Both the position numbers and the translations under genes were made by a program. Shown here in pieces: positions 8,205 to 18,458 of a stretch of DNA of 64,000 bases. A model generated the notes under the pieces. The model did no database searches. It saw only the letters and a list, made by a program, of their open reading frames with translations, and was not told the DNA's origin. Position 1 is the first letter of the stretch. Every line of letters starts with the position of its first letter. This DNA comes from Streptomyces termitum (GTDB lineage Bacteria > Actinomycetota > Actinomycetes > Streptomycetales > Streptomycetaceae). The stretch covers positions 62,001-126,000 of the forward strand of contig NZ_BMUL01000017.1 in the NCBI RefSeq assembly GCF_014650175.1, in the 5' to 3' direction.

Positions 8205-8705
8205 CTAGAGGTGGTCGAAGTACCGGATCCACCAGTTGGCCCGGTCCCCGGGGCGGTACGCGGCCAGGGGGCCCGGTCCGTCGTACGGGCGGGTGAGCAG
8301 GCTCTCGGGCACCGGCACGTAGCCCAGCTCCGCGAGGGCGCGTTCGACCTTTCGCAGGTCGGCGGCGTCGAGCGCACCCGCCTCCACCGCCTCACCGGTG
8401 TCGTCGTAGACGCCCGGCCGCTCGGCGGCCACGACCGCCATGGAGCCGCAGTTGCTCACCGAGACGGTGATCCGCTCCCCGCCCGCCGCGGCCTCCGCCG
8501 GCACCGCGACCGTGGCGTGCAGACTCGCGTCCTGCACCCCGCGGTCGGCCTCGCAGCGGGTGCCGAAATCGGCGTCCAGCCTGGCCACGAGCCGTTCGAA
8601 GAGCGCCCGCGTCGCGGCGTGGTCGTAGCCGCGCGGGCGCTCCAGGAACACCGGATCGTCAAGGCGGCGCAGAAGGGCGATCAGCTCGGCACGGCTGTAC
8701 GTCAT
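8205..8705 (-). CDS. Hypothetical protein, 166 residues
   Basis: A soluble protein opening MTYSRAELIALLRRLDDPVF and ending NWWIRYFDHL. It has no signal peptide or membrane segment. The central part alternates charged and hydrophobic residues in a beta-strand pattern (ERITVSVSNCGSMAVVAAER) and the C-terminal part looks helical (LRKVERALAELGYV). Codon usage (G/C at third positions) fits a real gene. The start ATG at 8705 has a GGGGG run 2-6 bases upstream. The aromatic-rich end resembles small immunity-type or SMI1-like proteins only vaguely, and I do not assign a function. It lies beside the degraded thiC 3' copy and so may belong to the same acquired segment. Confidence 0.65.
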   Translation of the reverse strand: MTYSRAELIALLRRLDDPVFLERPRGYDHAATRALFERLVARLDADFGTRCEADRGVQDASLHATVAVPAEAAAGGERITVSVSNCGSMAVVAAERPGVYDDTGEAVEAGALDAADLRKVERALAELGYVPVPESLLTRPYDGPGPLAAYRPGDRANWWIRYFDHL

Positions 8706-8794
8706 GCCCCCATCTTGGTGGAACCACCGCCCCTGCGGGCCGGGCCCGCACCCCGGACAGGGGCGCGAGCCCGGCTGTGGGACCGGATGCCGGG

Positions 8795-8971
8795 TCACTC
8801 CGCCAGCGGCAGGTACACCCGGTTGCCCGCCGCGGCGAACTCCTTGGACTTCTCCGCCATTCCGGCCTCGATCTCGGACGCCTTCAGGCCGCCGCCGTGC
8901 TCGCGCCGGATGTCCTGCGAGATCTTCATCGAGCGGAAGCGTGGACAGTACGAGCCGCACCGGGCCCCACC
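8795..8971 (-). pseudogene. Second, partial copy of the 3' end of thiC
   Basis: 8798-8938 matches 10200-10340 inside thiC with 7 mismatches in 141 bases (about 95 %), including an exact run of 54 bases. Read in the thiC frame it encodes SMKISQDIRREHGG, then KSKEFAAAGNRVYLPLAE and a stop (8795-8797). Here the stop follows PLAE directly, whereas the full-length gene continues with TGGSSAG. Toward its 5' side the similarity fades through the iron-sulphur motif, where the last Cys codon TGC has become CGC. There is no start codon or promoter. With thiC it forms a direct repeat that brackets the lipoprotein gene at 9053-10165. Confidence 0.9.
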
Positions 8972-9052
8972 CGCCGCCTCCGCATCCGCTGTGACGTCCT
9001 ACGATGCATCGGTCCTCCGGTGGATCCGGATCATCGTGCGGCAAGGGATTCC

Positions 9053-10165
9053 ATGCGCCTGTCCAGCTACGTCAGGAAGGCCGCCATGGGCGTGGCCGCG
9101 ATACCCCTCCTCGCCGGGTGCGCCGGGGAACAGGGCGCGGGCGGGGCCGTGGAGCGGGTCGCGGAGAATCCCGCCTCGGAGCAAGCCGTAAAGAGGCCTG
9201 CCTCCTGGACGGACCTGCCGGTGCGGACCGGCGCACGGGACGTCGTCCACCGGTCGTACGAGGTCAGGATCACGGTCAAGAGCCTGGTCCGGGGTTCGGA
9301 GGAGGACATGCGGGGCGCGCGCGTGGACGGGGAGCTGAAGGGCATGGTCCCCCACTACCTCACCTTCGAGGTCACCAACACCGGCCGGAAGGAGATCCCC
9401 GACGCCTACATGGTGGACAGTGACCTCGCCCTGAACGGCACCGACTGGACGCGCGGGGAGAAGGTCTACGTCAGCGGCGGCAGGCCGGGCGGGGTCGACC
9501 TGCCCTGCGCGGACACCGCGCCGAAGACGCTGGCGCCCGGCGACTCGTACGACACCTGCGTGGCCTACGCGCTGCCCGGGGGTGTCGGCGTGCTGTCACT
9601 GACGCACAACGCCGACGGCTACCTCGACGAGGGCGGCCCGGTCGCCACCTGGCCCGTCGAGGGCGGCCTCAAGGCGGCATCCGCCGGGCTGGCGGAGCCG
9701 GACGACGTCGTCCGCGTCCGGTGGGACGCCGGCGAGAATGGCGTTCTCACCGGCAAGGACGTCCTCGAACTGCCCGCCAAGCTGGTCTCCGTACGCCGGG
9801 GCAGCGCGGCCGACCTCGCGGGCCTGGACCTCGACCTCAACGAGAACGAGCGGCGCGGCGTCCCGTACTACGTGTCGGTCAGCTACACCAACACCGGGAC
9901 GAAAGACCTCTACGCCGACCAGGCCGACCACGTCCGCCTGCTCACCGAAGGCGGCCGGCAGATACGGGGGAAGACCTCCTTCGTCCTCGACACGAAGATC
10001 CCCGGCTGCCCGTCCGACTGGGTCGCCCGGATGATCCCGCCGGGCGACAGTGTGACGGAGTGCAGCATCCACCTCGTGACGGACAACGGCGACAAGCCGT
10101 TCGCGGTGGGCTTCGCGGAGGCGGGCCGGCCGGGACTGGTGACCTGGCGAGCCCCCCTCCGCTGA
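9053..10165 (+). CDS. Secreted lipoprotein with two Ig-like (DUF4352-like) repeats
   Basis: A 370-residue predicted lipoprotein. The N-terminus has a basic start (MRLSSYVRKAAMG), a short hydrophobic core and the lipobox LLAGC at about residues 19-23, with Cys23 as the lipidation site. Two similar domains follow. Each holds a VP(H/Y)Y-x-V-x-x-T-N-T-G strand (YLTFEVTNTG and YVSVSYTNTG) and a later LAPGDSYDTC or IPPGDSVTEC motif, suggesting tandem Ig-like folds with paired cysteines. This architecture is common in uncharacterised streptomycete lipoproteins and the function is unknown. The start ATG has AAGGGA upstream. The gene runs opposite to thiC and is bracketed by the two copies of the thiC 3' end, so it is probably an acquired cassette. 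Confidence 0.85.
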   Translation: MRLSSYVRKAAMGVAAIPLLAGCAGEQGAGGAVERVAENPASEQAVKRPASWTDLPVRTGARDVVHRSYEVRITVKSLVRGSEEDMRGARVDGELKGMVPHYLTFEVTNTGRKEIPDAYMVDSDLALNGTDWTRGEKVYVSGGRPGGVDLPCADTAPKTLAPGDSYDTCVAYALPGGVGVLSLTHNADGYLDEGGPVATWPVEGGLKAASAGLAEPDDVVRVRWDAGENGVLTGKDVLELPAKLVSVRRGSAADLAGLDLDLNENERRGVPYYVSVSYTNTGTKDLYADQADHVRLLTEGGRQIRGKTSFVLDTKIPGCPSDWVARMIPPGDSVTECSIHLVTDNGDKPFAVGFAEAGRPGLVTWRAPLR

Positions 10166-10175
10166 GGCGGCCGGG

Positions 10176-12008
<1,833 letters not shown>

Positions 12009-12018
12009 GAGACCTGAT

Positions 12019-12141
12019 CTCCCTACGCCGGCATTACCCGGTAACAGGTTCGGCGGTCGGCGCAGCCTCTTCCCGTACGTACGGCGGTCGTGCCCGCGTA
12101 CGGTGATCAGCGCCCTCTCAGCCCGGTGCTCCGAGCTCCCG
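12019..12141 (-). promoter_or_regulatory. TPP (THI-box) riboswitch controlling thiC
   Basis: Read on the minus strand, the leader contains the conserved pieces of the thiamine pyrophosphate aptamer in order: a GGGAGCTCGG arm, GGGCTGAGAGGG, then GAACCTGTTACCGGGTAATGCC and the closing GGCGTAGGGAG arm pairing with the 5' side. It ends about 11 bases before the thiC ATG, so control is probably at translation initiation. Thiamine pyrophosphate binding is expected to shut off expression. Confidence 0.95.
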
Positions 12142-12223
12142 CGTGTGCAAAGGTGCCACCACGCTAGCGCCCTCCCGGGCGTGCTGAACAGTGGGCCCCC
12201 GGCGTTCTTGCGATGATCCCCCG

Positions 12224-13708
12224 GTGACGTCGACGCAGCAGACCCCCGATCCGCACGCTCACGGACCCGCCGGCGGCGGTCCCGACCACGGCCCGTCCGG
12301 CGGACACGGAGGCGGGCGCGGAGGCGGGAGCGGAGGCGGGGAGGACGACCACGGCGGTCACGGACACGGCGGGCACGGACACGGACAACACGGCGGTCAC
12401 GGCGGGCACGGGCACAGCCACAGCCATGGGCCCGCCGCCCCCGTCTCCCGGCATCTGCGCCGGGTCATCGCGGCCATCCTCATCCCGTTCGCGACCGCCG
12501 TGGCCGTCGGCCTGGTGGTGCTCTGGCCCGGTGGCGCGCCGCCCCACGAGCGGACCGGGGTCGGTTTCGACCGGCAGACCGAGCAGGGCGAGGTCGTGGC
12601 GGTCGAGCGGGTGGACTGCAAGGCCGTGAACGCCGGTCAGGTGCCGCCCACCGGCGACACCTCCACCCCGCAGGGCCGCGAGGCGGTCAACGCGCAGCAG
12701 GGGCAGTGCGAGAAGGCGACCATCGAGGTCACCAGCGGCCCGGACGCGGGCCGCCGGTTCACCGAGATCGTGCAGCCGGACGCCCCGCGCCGACTGGAGG
12801 AGGGGCAGGGCGTGGTGGTCGCGTACGCCCCCGACGCCCCGCACGACCTCCAGTACTCGGTGACCGACGTCAACCGGAAGGTGCCGATGGCGGTGCTCGC
12901 CGCCCTCTTCGCGGTGGCGGTCGTGGCCGTCGGACGGCTGCGCGGCCTGATGGCGCTGATCGCGCTGGCGGTGAGCTTCCTGGTGCTCACCCTCTTCATC
13001 CTGCCCGCGATCCTGGAGGGCTCGAACCCGCTGGTCGTCGCGGTGGTCGGGTCCAGCACGATCATGCTGATCGCGCTCTACATGTGCCACGGGCTCTCGG
13101 CGCGCACCTCGGTGGCCGTGCTGGGCACCCTGATCTCGCTGCTGCTGATCGGGCTGCTCGGTTCCGTCTTCATCGGCTGGGCCTCGCTCAGCGGCAACAC
13201 CGACGACAACACCGGGCTCATCCACGGCCTCTACCCCGAGATCGACATGTCCGGCCTGCTCCTGGCCAGTGTGATCATCGGTTCGCTCGGTGTGCTGGAC
13301 GACGTCACCGTCACCCAGACCTCGGCGGTCTGGGAGCTGCGCCAGGCCGACCCGACCATGGGTCCGCGCGCGCTCTACCGGGCCGGGATCCGGATCGGCC
13401 GCGACCACATCGCCTCGGTGGTCAACACCCTGGTCCTGGCCTACGCCGGTGCGGCCCTGCCGCTGCTGCTCCTCTTCACGGTCGCGCAGAGCAGCGTGGG
13501 GACGGTGGCCAACAGCGAACTGGTGGCGGAGGAGATCGTCCGGACCCTGGTCGGGTCGATCGGGCTGGTCGCCTCGGTGCCGGTCACGACGGTCCTCGCG
13601 GCCCTGGTGGTGTCGGCCGACCGCTCCGCGCCGGGGACCGGCGGCCGGGCGGGCACGGGCGGCCGGGCGGGCGCGGCCCGGGGCGGACGCCGCCGCCGGG
13701 CGAAGTGA
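12224..13708 (+). CDS. YibE/F family membrane protein with His-rich N-terminus
   Basis: About 494 residues. Residues 5-75 are rich in His and Gly (for example GHGHGGHGHGQHGGHGGHGH), a likely metal-binding or metal-sensing tail. Then come one transmembrane helix, a soluble extracytoplasmic domain with two Cys, and seven or so further helices including SNPLVVAVVGSSTIMLIALY and LLASVIIGSLGVLDDVTVTQ, a YibE/F hallmark. The family is widespread in Gram-positive bacteria and its function is unsettled. The GTG at 12224 (VTSTQQTPDPHAHG) is preferred over one at 12191. It is divergent from thiC across the riboswitch leader. Confidence 0.85.
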   Translation: MTSTQQTPDPHAHGPAGGGPDHGPSGGHGGGRGGGSGGGEDDHGGHGHGGHGHGQHGGHGGHGHSHSHGPAAPVSRHLRRVIAAILIPFATAVAVGLVVLWPGGAPPHERTGVGFDRQTEQGEVVAVERVDCKAVNAGQVPPTGDTSTPQGREAVNAQQGQCEKATIEVTSGPDAGRRFTEIVQPDAPRRLEEGQGVVVAYAPDAPHDLQYSVTDVNRKVPMAVLAALFAVAVVAVGRLRGLMALIALAVSFLVLTLFILPAILEGSNPLVVAVVGSSTIMLIALYMCHGLSARTSVAVLGTLISLLLIGLLGSVFIGWASLSGNTDDNTGLIHGLYPEIDMSGLLLASVIIGSLGVLDDVTVTQTSAVWELRQADPTMGPRALYRAGIRIGRDHIASVVNTLVLAYAGAALPLLLLFTVAQSSVGTVANSELVAEEIVRTLVGSIGLVASVPVTTVLAALVVSADRSAPGTGGRAGTGGRAGAARGGRRRRAK

Positions 13709-13754
13709 CCCCGTCCGGGGAGCCCTCGGGAGAGGGGTGAGCCGACCAGGGGCG

Positions 13755-13929
<175 letters not shown>

Positions 13930-13956
13930 CCGGGCGGGACGGCCGGCGCCGCGCGC

Positions 13957-14397
13957 TCAGGCGGGGCCGGCGCTCTCCTCGGCCAGGATGCGGCCGAGCG
14001 CGGCCTCCAGGCTGTCCTCGAAGTCGCCCAGCGTCTGCTCCTGGCCGAGCGGGACGAGCTTGTCCGTGCGGTCGAGGAAGGCGACGAGCGGCGGGGCGCT
14101 GGCGCGGAACAGCGCGCGGTCGCCGCCGACCTGGAGGCGGATGGAGACGTCCGAGAGCCCCTCGGGTTCGGTCGGGGCGATGTGCACGTCGCCGTCCCCG
14201 CTCGGGCGGTTGATCCCGTCGAGCAGCAGCTCCCGGCCGAACGCCCAGGTGACGGGCGCGTCCCCGGGGAGGTGGAAGGTCATCCGCACCGCGTAGGGAT
14301 CCCGGGTCTCGTATCGCAGTTCGACAGGGATCTTGAAGGAGAGCTCCTCCGAGACGAGGAAGCTCATCAGGACCTCGGCCTGAACCGACTCTCGCAT
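13957..14397 (-). CDS. ssgA: Sporulation-specific cell division protein SsgA
   Basis: SsgA-like protein of about 146 residues. The family is restricted to sporulating actinomycetes and localises septation and germination sites. In Streptomyces SsgA stimulates sporulation septation through SsgB/FtsZ. Recognisable sequence includes SFLVSEELSFKIPVELRYET, TFHLPGDAPVTWAFGREL, DGDVHIAPTEPEGL and VAFLDRTDKLVPLG. Two starts are possible: ATG 14397 (MRESVQAEVL, with GGGG upstream) and ATG 14367 (MSFLVSEELS, with GAGG upstream), giving 146 or 136 residues. It lies directly downstream of an IclR-type gene on the same strand. That arrangement matches ssgR-ssgA and separates it from other ssg paralogues. 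Confidence 0.93.
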   Translation of the reverse strand: MRESVQAEVLMSFLVSEELSFKIPVELRYETRDPYAVRMTFHLPGDAPVTWAFGRELLLDGINRPSGDGDVHIAPTEPEGLSDVSIRLQVGGDRALFRASAPPLVAFLDRTDKLVPLGQEQTLGDFEDSLEAALGRILAEESAGPA

Positions 14398-14537
14398 CAT
14401 GTACCCCGCACAGTAGGTGGAGCAGTTGTGTAAACACAGCTGCTGAAAGCTGTGACCGAAACGGCCAGGAATGATCCCTCGTGGCCCTCTTGACGCAATC
14501 GTGCTGTACGCGCTAGCAGATCACAAGGAGTGATTTT

Positions 14538-15311
14538 TCAGATACTGATAGAGAGCGCGAAGGAGCTGAAGAGCCCCCCGATCTCACTGCGTAGTCGCTC
14601 GATCGCCGGGAGCAACCGTTCTTGCTGGTGGAGCGGGAGCGAGATGGCCAGAGTGGCCGCCGTGGAGCCCACGGTGAGGGGAATCGCGGCACATACGGTG
14701 CCCAGCGCGTACTCCTGACGCTCCACCAGGGGTTCCATTCGCCCCAAACCGTCCAAACGGTCCAGAAGCATCCGGCGGTTACGCACCGTATATGGAGTGA
14801 GGGCTTCGACCCGGTGACGGTCCAGGTGGTCTTGACGGCTTCTCTGATCAAGTTGGCCGAGAAGACACTGCCCGATCGCGTGAGCGTGACCGGTCTCGCG
14901 GAAGTCGGCCCACTCCTCCACGGCGGGGGCGTTCGCGGTGTCCGCGACGGCGATCAGTTCGATCTCGCCGTCGCGGTAGAGGGCGAAGTAGACGGGTACA
15001 CCGATCTCGTCGCGCCAGCGCGCCAACGAGTCCTCGATCTTGGTGCGACGATTCTGCACGGCTCCGCCGCGGGCCAGCCGTGCGGCGGCCTCCCCAAGAT
15101 GGAACGCACCCTTGTCGCGGAGCAGATAGCCCTCGTGCGTCAGGGTGCGGAGAAGGTGGTACGTCGTGGGCAGCGGGAGGCCCGTCTCCCGGGCGAGCTG
15201 CTTGGCGGGGGCGCCGTCCGGGTGGGAGGCCACAGCCTCCAGGAGTCTCAGCGCCCGCTGCACCGAGCCGATCAGCGTCGGTGCAGCCGCTGTCTGCGAA
15301 GCGATGGCCAA
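14538..15311 (-). CDS. ssgR: IclR-type regulator SsgR
   Basis: IclR-family regulator, 257 residues. It has an N-terminal winged helix-turn-helix (SVQRALRLLEAVASHPDGAP, LARETGLPLPTTYHLLRTL) and a C-terminal effector domain from about residue 90 (GVPVYFALYRDGEIELIA, GTVCAAIPLTVG). In streptomycetes SsgR activates transcription of ssgA, and the adjoining ssgA on the same strand supports that identity. The gap of ~140 bp between them is AT-richer than its surroundings and would hold the ssgA promoter. Upstream, 15396-15420 contains an imperfect hairpin (GGGGTCCG/CGGACCCC). Confidence 0.9.
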   Translation of the reverse strand: MAIASQTAAAPTLIGSVQRALRLLEAVASHPDGAPAKQLARETGLPLPTTYHLLRTLTHEGYLLRDKGAFHLGEAAARLARGGAVQNRRTKIEDSLARWRDEIGVPVYFALYRDGEIELIAVADTANAPAVEEWADFRETGHAHAIGQCLLGQLDQRSRQDHLDRHRVEALTPYTVRNRRMLLDRLDGLGRMEPLVERQEYALGTVCAAIPLTVGSTAATLAISLPLHQQERLLPAIERLRSEIGGLFSSFALSISI

Positions 15312-15545
15312 AGGTCACCCCCAGGCGTGACACGGACGCGTACGCATCCGTGCGCGGGGGCCGCCCCCGCGCATCCGCCGGGCCTTAAACACCGAGGGGG
15401 TCCGATGGACGGACCCCTCAGGGACGAGCGGGAAGCCGCTGGTCTGCCGGAGATCTACACCCGTAGTCCCCGAAACTCGGCGGAGAGCTGCCACTCTAGT
15501 GGCTCGCCCTCCCCCTCCCCCCGTTTCCACCAGCGCGTTCCCCCT

Positions 15546-15563
15546 GCCGGGCTAACGCCCGGC
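15546..15563 (-). terminator. Hairpin after the DUF5326 gene
   Basis: GCCGGGC (15546-15552) and GCCCGGC (15557-15563) form a 7-bp perfect stem with a 4-base loop, 30 bp past the stop codon of the minus-strand gene. It is short but well placed for termination. Confidence 0.45.
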
Positions 15564-15592
15564 GGCGGCTTCGCACCGAGGAGCCGCCGGGA

Positions 15593-15811
15593 CTACCAGT
15601 CGCCGCCGGACCTCGACGACGAGGTGAACTTCCGTACGACGTAGATCAGTCCGGCGACGAGCGCGACGAACAGCAGCACCTTGAACAGGAGGCCGACGAC
15701 GAAGGTGAGGAGGCTGGTGATGATCCCGCCGAAGACGAGCAGGACCAGAACGGGTATGGCGACCCACTTCACCCACCACGGCAGTCCCGCGAGAATCTCC
15801 TGTACGGCCAT
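15593..15811 (-). CDS. DUF5326 family small membrane protein
   Basis: A 72-residue protein, MAVQEILAGLPWWVKWVAIP followed by two hydrophobic helices (VLVLLVFGGIITSLLTFVV and LLFKVLLFVALVAGLIYVV) and a short basic, Ser-rich tail ending SGGDW. The pattern matches the small streptomycete DUF5326 family found next to ssgR. Function is unknown. The ATG at 15811 is preceded by GAGAGA. The 286 bp between this gene and the cupin gene (15812-16097) hold only very GC-rich low-complexity sequence with CCGGG repeats, and I see no gene there. Confidence 0.85.
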   Translation of the reverse strand: MAVQEILAGLPWWVKWVAIPVLVLLVFGGIITSLLTFVVGLLFKVLLFVALVAGLIYVVRKFTSSSRSGGDW

Positions 15812-16097
15812 GGTTCTCTCCCTCTGTCTCGGATCCCCGTCCGGAACCCTCCGTGCCGGACACCTCCAGGCTAGGACGGATCCGGGTGCCCGTGGGACCT
15901 CCGGGGCCCGGGCTCTCCCCTGATCCGACCCCTAGGGGAACCGGGGATTCACCCCCGAGAACCCCGGTCCCGCCCCGGACCCCGGGCACGGACACCGGGG
16001 CCCACCCGGGCGCGGGCACCGGCTAACCCACCCGGGCGCGCGTACCAAAGCGGTCCGGGCCCGGGCACCGGAGCCGTACCGGATCCCGGTACCGGTC

Positions 16098-16415
16098 TCA
16101 GCCCTCGGGCGGCGAGAAGACCACGAGCACCCGCAGGTCCTCGCTGATGTGGTGGAAGCGGTGCGGCTCACCGGCCGGCACGTAGACCACGCTGCCCCGC
16201 GCCACCTGCGTCGTCTCGTCCCCGACCGTGATCGAGGCCCGCCCCGACACCACGAAGTACACCTCGTCCTGGCCGTGCGGCGACTGCGGGTCCAGCGCGC
16301 CCGCGTCGAGCGCGTACAGCCCGACCGACATGTTCCGCTCCCGCAGGAACTGGAGGTACGCCCCCTGGTTCGCGGCGCGCTCCGCCTCCAGTTCGTCCAG
16401 CCGGAATGCCTTCAC
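16098..16415 (-). CDS. Small cupin-domain protein
   Basis: A single-domain cupin of 105 residues. Motif 1 is recognisable around residues 47-60 (HGQDEVYFVVSGRASITVG) and motif 2 around residues 77-92 (VVYVPAGEPHRFHHI), with His47, Glu51 and His86 in place to bind a metal. Such stand-alone cupins may be sugar- or small-molecule-modifying enzymes or binding proteins, and nothing in the sequence fixes a substrate. It is divergent from the membrane protein gene at 16466 with only 50 bp between the starts, so the promoters overlap. Confidence 0.85.
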   Translation of the reverse strand: MKAFRLDELEAERAANQGAYLQFLRERNMSVGLYALDAGALDPQSPHGQDEVYFVVSGRASITVGDETTQVARGSVVYVPAGEPHRFHHISEDLRVLVVFSPPEG

Positions 16416-16465
16416 TGCCGTTCGCCCCTGCCCTAGGCCCGATCGTCTCTGCCACGATCAGACAC

Positions 16466-16843
16466 ATGAAGAATTTCGTAGTCAAGACGCTGGCCAACGC
16501 GGGCGCCCTGGCGGTCGCCATCTGGCTCCTCCAGGACATCACACTGACCGGCGACAGCACGAGCAAGAAGGTCGTCACCCTGCTGCTCGTCGCCCTCGTC
16601 TTCGGGCTCGTCAACTTCCTGGTCAAGCCGATCGTGAAGCTCCTGACGCTGCCCCTCTTCATCCTGACGCTCGGCCTGATCACCCTGCTGGTCAACGCCC
16701 TGATGCTGCTGCTCACCTCGTGGCTGGCCGACCAGCTCGACCTCAGCTTCCACGTGGAGGGCTTCTGGACCGCCGTCATCGGCGGCCTGATCATCTCCGT
16801 CGTCTCGTGGGCGCTCAACGTCATGCTCCCGGACGGGGACTGA
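16466..16843 (+). CDS. Phage holin family IV-like (YvlD-type) membrane protein
   Basis: 125 residues with four predicted membrane helices: MKNFVVKTLANAGALAVAIW, then helices around residues 32-52 and 58-82, and a last one ending NVMLPDGD. Spacing and the LVNFLVKPIVKLLTLPL loop match the PF04020 family annotated as phage holin family IV/YvlD. These are common chromosomal membrane proteins in bacteria and not evidence of a prophage here. The start ATG at 16466 is the first in frame after the divergent promoter. Confidence 0.85.
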   Translation: MKNFVVKTLANAGALAVAIWLLQDITLTGDSTSKKVVTLLLVALVFGLVNFLVKPIVKLLTLPLFILTLGLITLLVNALMLLLTSWLADQLDLSFHVEGFWTAVIGGLIISVVSWALNVMLPDGD

Positions 16844-16854
16844 CCACTCCCCCC

Positions 16855-17112
16855 ATGGCCTATCGCGTCCGCACCGGGAACATCTGCCGCTCCCCGATGG
16901 CCGAGCACGTCTTCCGCCGCCGGGTGGAGGAGACCGGCCTCGGCGGGGCGGTCGAGGCGGACAGCGCGGGCACCGGCGGCCGGTACGAGGGCGACGGCGC
17001 GGACCCCCGCACCGTCGCCGTCCCGGAGGAGCACGGCCACACCTCCGCCCGCGTCGCCGCGATCAGCGACGCCCTGCGAGGGGACGACGAACCGATGGAA
17101 AGGACTCCCTGA
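16855..17112 (+). pseudogene. Truncated low-molecular-weight protein tyrosine phosphatase (ptpA remnant)
   Basis: Eighty-five residues beginning MAYRVRTGNICRSPMAEHVF. The sequence then shows ADSAGTGG and DGADPRTV, clearly the N-terminal half of a low-molecular-weight phosphotyrosine phosphatase. Intact members have CFVCTGNICRSP: the P-loop C(X)5R with a catalytic Cys. Here three or so residues are lost and Arg stands in place of that Cys. The protein ends where the family normally continues for 70-80 residues, including the catalytic Asp. It is therefore very unlikely to be active. It lies between the holin-like gene and the cystathionine lyase gene, where I recall ptpA in S. coelicolor. Confidence 0.85.
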
Positions 17113-17115
17113 CCC

Positions 17116-18264
17116 GTGAACCCCCAGGAACAGCGCACTCCCGGCGACGGCACCCTCGCCGTACGCGCCGGGCTGCCCGAGCCCGTGAAACACGAACCGA
17201 CCCTCCCCGGCCCGGTCTTCGCCGCCCACTTCCACCTGCCCGGCGACCCCACCGGCCCGTACACCTACGGCCGCGACGAGAACCCCACCTGGACCCACCT
17301 GGAGCGGGCCATCGGCACCCTGGAGGCGCCGGGCGGGACCGGCGTCGAGACCGTCGTCTTCGCCTCCGGCATGGCCGCGATCTCCGCCGTGCTCCTCTCC
17401 CAGCTCTCCGCCGGTGACGCCGTCGTCCTGCCCACCGACGGCTACCAGGCCCTGCCGCTCCTCCACGAGCAGCTGCGCGCGTACGGCATCGAGGTCCGCA
17501 CCGCCCCGACCGGCGGCGACGCCCAGCTCGACGTCCTCGACGGCGCCAGGCTGCTGTGGATCGAGACCCCGTCCAACCCCGGCCTCGACGTCTGCGACAT
17601 CCGCCGGCTGGTCGGGGCGGCGCACGCCGGCGGCGCGCTCGTCGCCGTCGACAACACCCTCGCCACCCCGCTCGGCCAGCGCCCGCTGGAACTCGGCGCC
17701 GACTTCTCGGTCGCCAGCGACACCAAGGGCATGACCGGGCACGGCGACGTCCTGCTCGGCCACGTCAGCTGCCGCGACCCCCGCCGGGCCGCGGAGGTAC
17801 GGCGCTGGCGCAAGATCGTCGGCGCCATCCCGGGCCCCATGGAGGCATGGCTCGCCCACCGCTCGCTGGCCACGCTCCAGCTCCGGATCGACCGCCAGTG
17901 CGCCACCGCCCTGGAACTGGCCCGGGTGCTGGCCGGCCGGCCCGACGTGACCGGACTGCGCCACCCCGGCCTCCCGGACGACCCCTCGCACGAGGTCGCC
18001 GCCCGGCAGATGCGCCGCTTCGGCTCCGTCGTCTCCTTCGAACTCGCCGACCGCGCGCGGGCCGAGCGGTTCCTGGAGGAACTGCGCCTGGTCGACGACG
18101 CCACCAGCTTCGGCGGGGTGCGCTCCTCGGCGGAGCGGCGCGGACGGTGGGGCGGCGACGCCGTCGCGGAGGGCTTCATCCGCTTCTCCGTCGGCGCGGA
18201 GGACCCGGAGGACCTGATCGCCGACGTGCTGCGCGCCCTGGACGCGGCGGGCAAGGCCGCCTGA
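17116..18264 (+). CDS. Cystathionine gamma-lyase (trans-sulfuration family PLP enzyme)
   Basis: 382-residue enzyme of the Cys/Met metabolism PLP family. It would cleave cystathionine to cysteine, 2-oxobutyrate and ammonia, linking methionine to cysteine supply. Visible signatures are YTYGRDENPTWTHLERAI near residue 50, FASGMAAISAV at about residue 80, WIETPSNPGLDVCDI, and the PLP lysine in SDTKGMTGHGDVLLGH at about residue 204. The GTG start at 17116 lies 3 bp after the stop of the phosphatase remnant. It is annotated as gamma-lyase on context and length. Gamma-synthase activity cannot be excluded from sequence alone. Confidence 0.85.
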   Translation: MNPQEQRTPGDGTLAVRAGLPEPVKHEPTLPGPVFAAHFHLPGDPTGPYTYGRDENPTWTHLERAIGTLEAPGGTGVETVVFASGMAAISAVLLSQLSAGDAVVLPTDGYQALPLLHEQLRAYGIEVRTAPTGGDAQLDVLDGARLLWIETPSNPGLDVCDIRRLVGAAHAGGALVAVDNTLATPLGQRPLELGADFSVASDTKGMTGHGDVLLGHVSCRDPRRAAEVRRWRKIVGAIPGPMEAWLAHRSLATLQLRIDRQCATALELARVLAGRPDVTGLRHPGLPDDPSHEVAARQMRRFGSVVSFELADRARAERFLEELRLVDDATSFGGVRSSAERRGRWGGDAVAEGFIRFSVGAEDPEDLIADVLRALDAAGKAA

Positions 18265-18458
18265 GGGCGGGGCGGACCGGGGCGCTCCGAGCCTCCCCCC
18301 TCGTGGCTCGGAACGCCCCCGGCACCGCGCGGATTCCGCTCGGACAAGGCTAGTTGACTGTCCGTCAGTGTCCAATCACGCTAGCGACAGCCGCCTATCG
18401 GCATATTTATAGTGGGACGCTCCTGGAACGACGGACGGCCGGCCGGAGAGGGGCGGAC

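Noticed and set aside
16466..16843. Prophage signal from a holin-like gene
   Set aside because: YvlD-type four-helix proteins are ordinary chromosomal genes, and no other phage gene is nearby.
17180..17200. CCGTGAAACACGAACC as a parS-like site
   Set aside because: Only one half-site matches, within the cystathionine lyase coding sequence.
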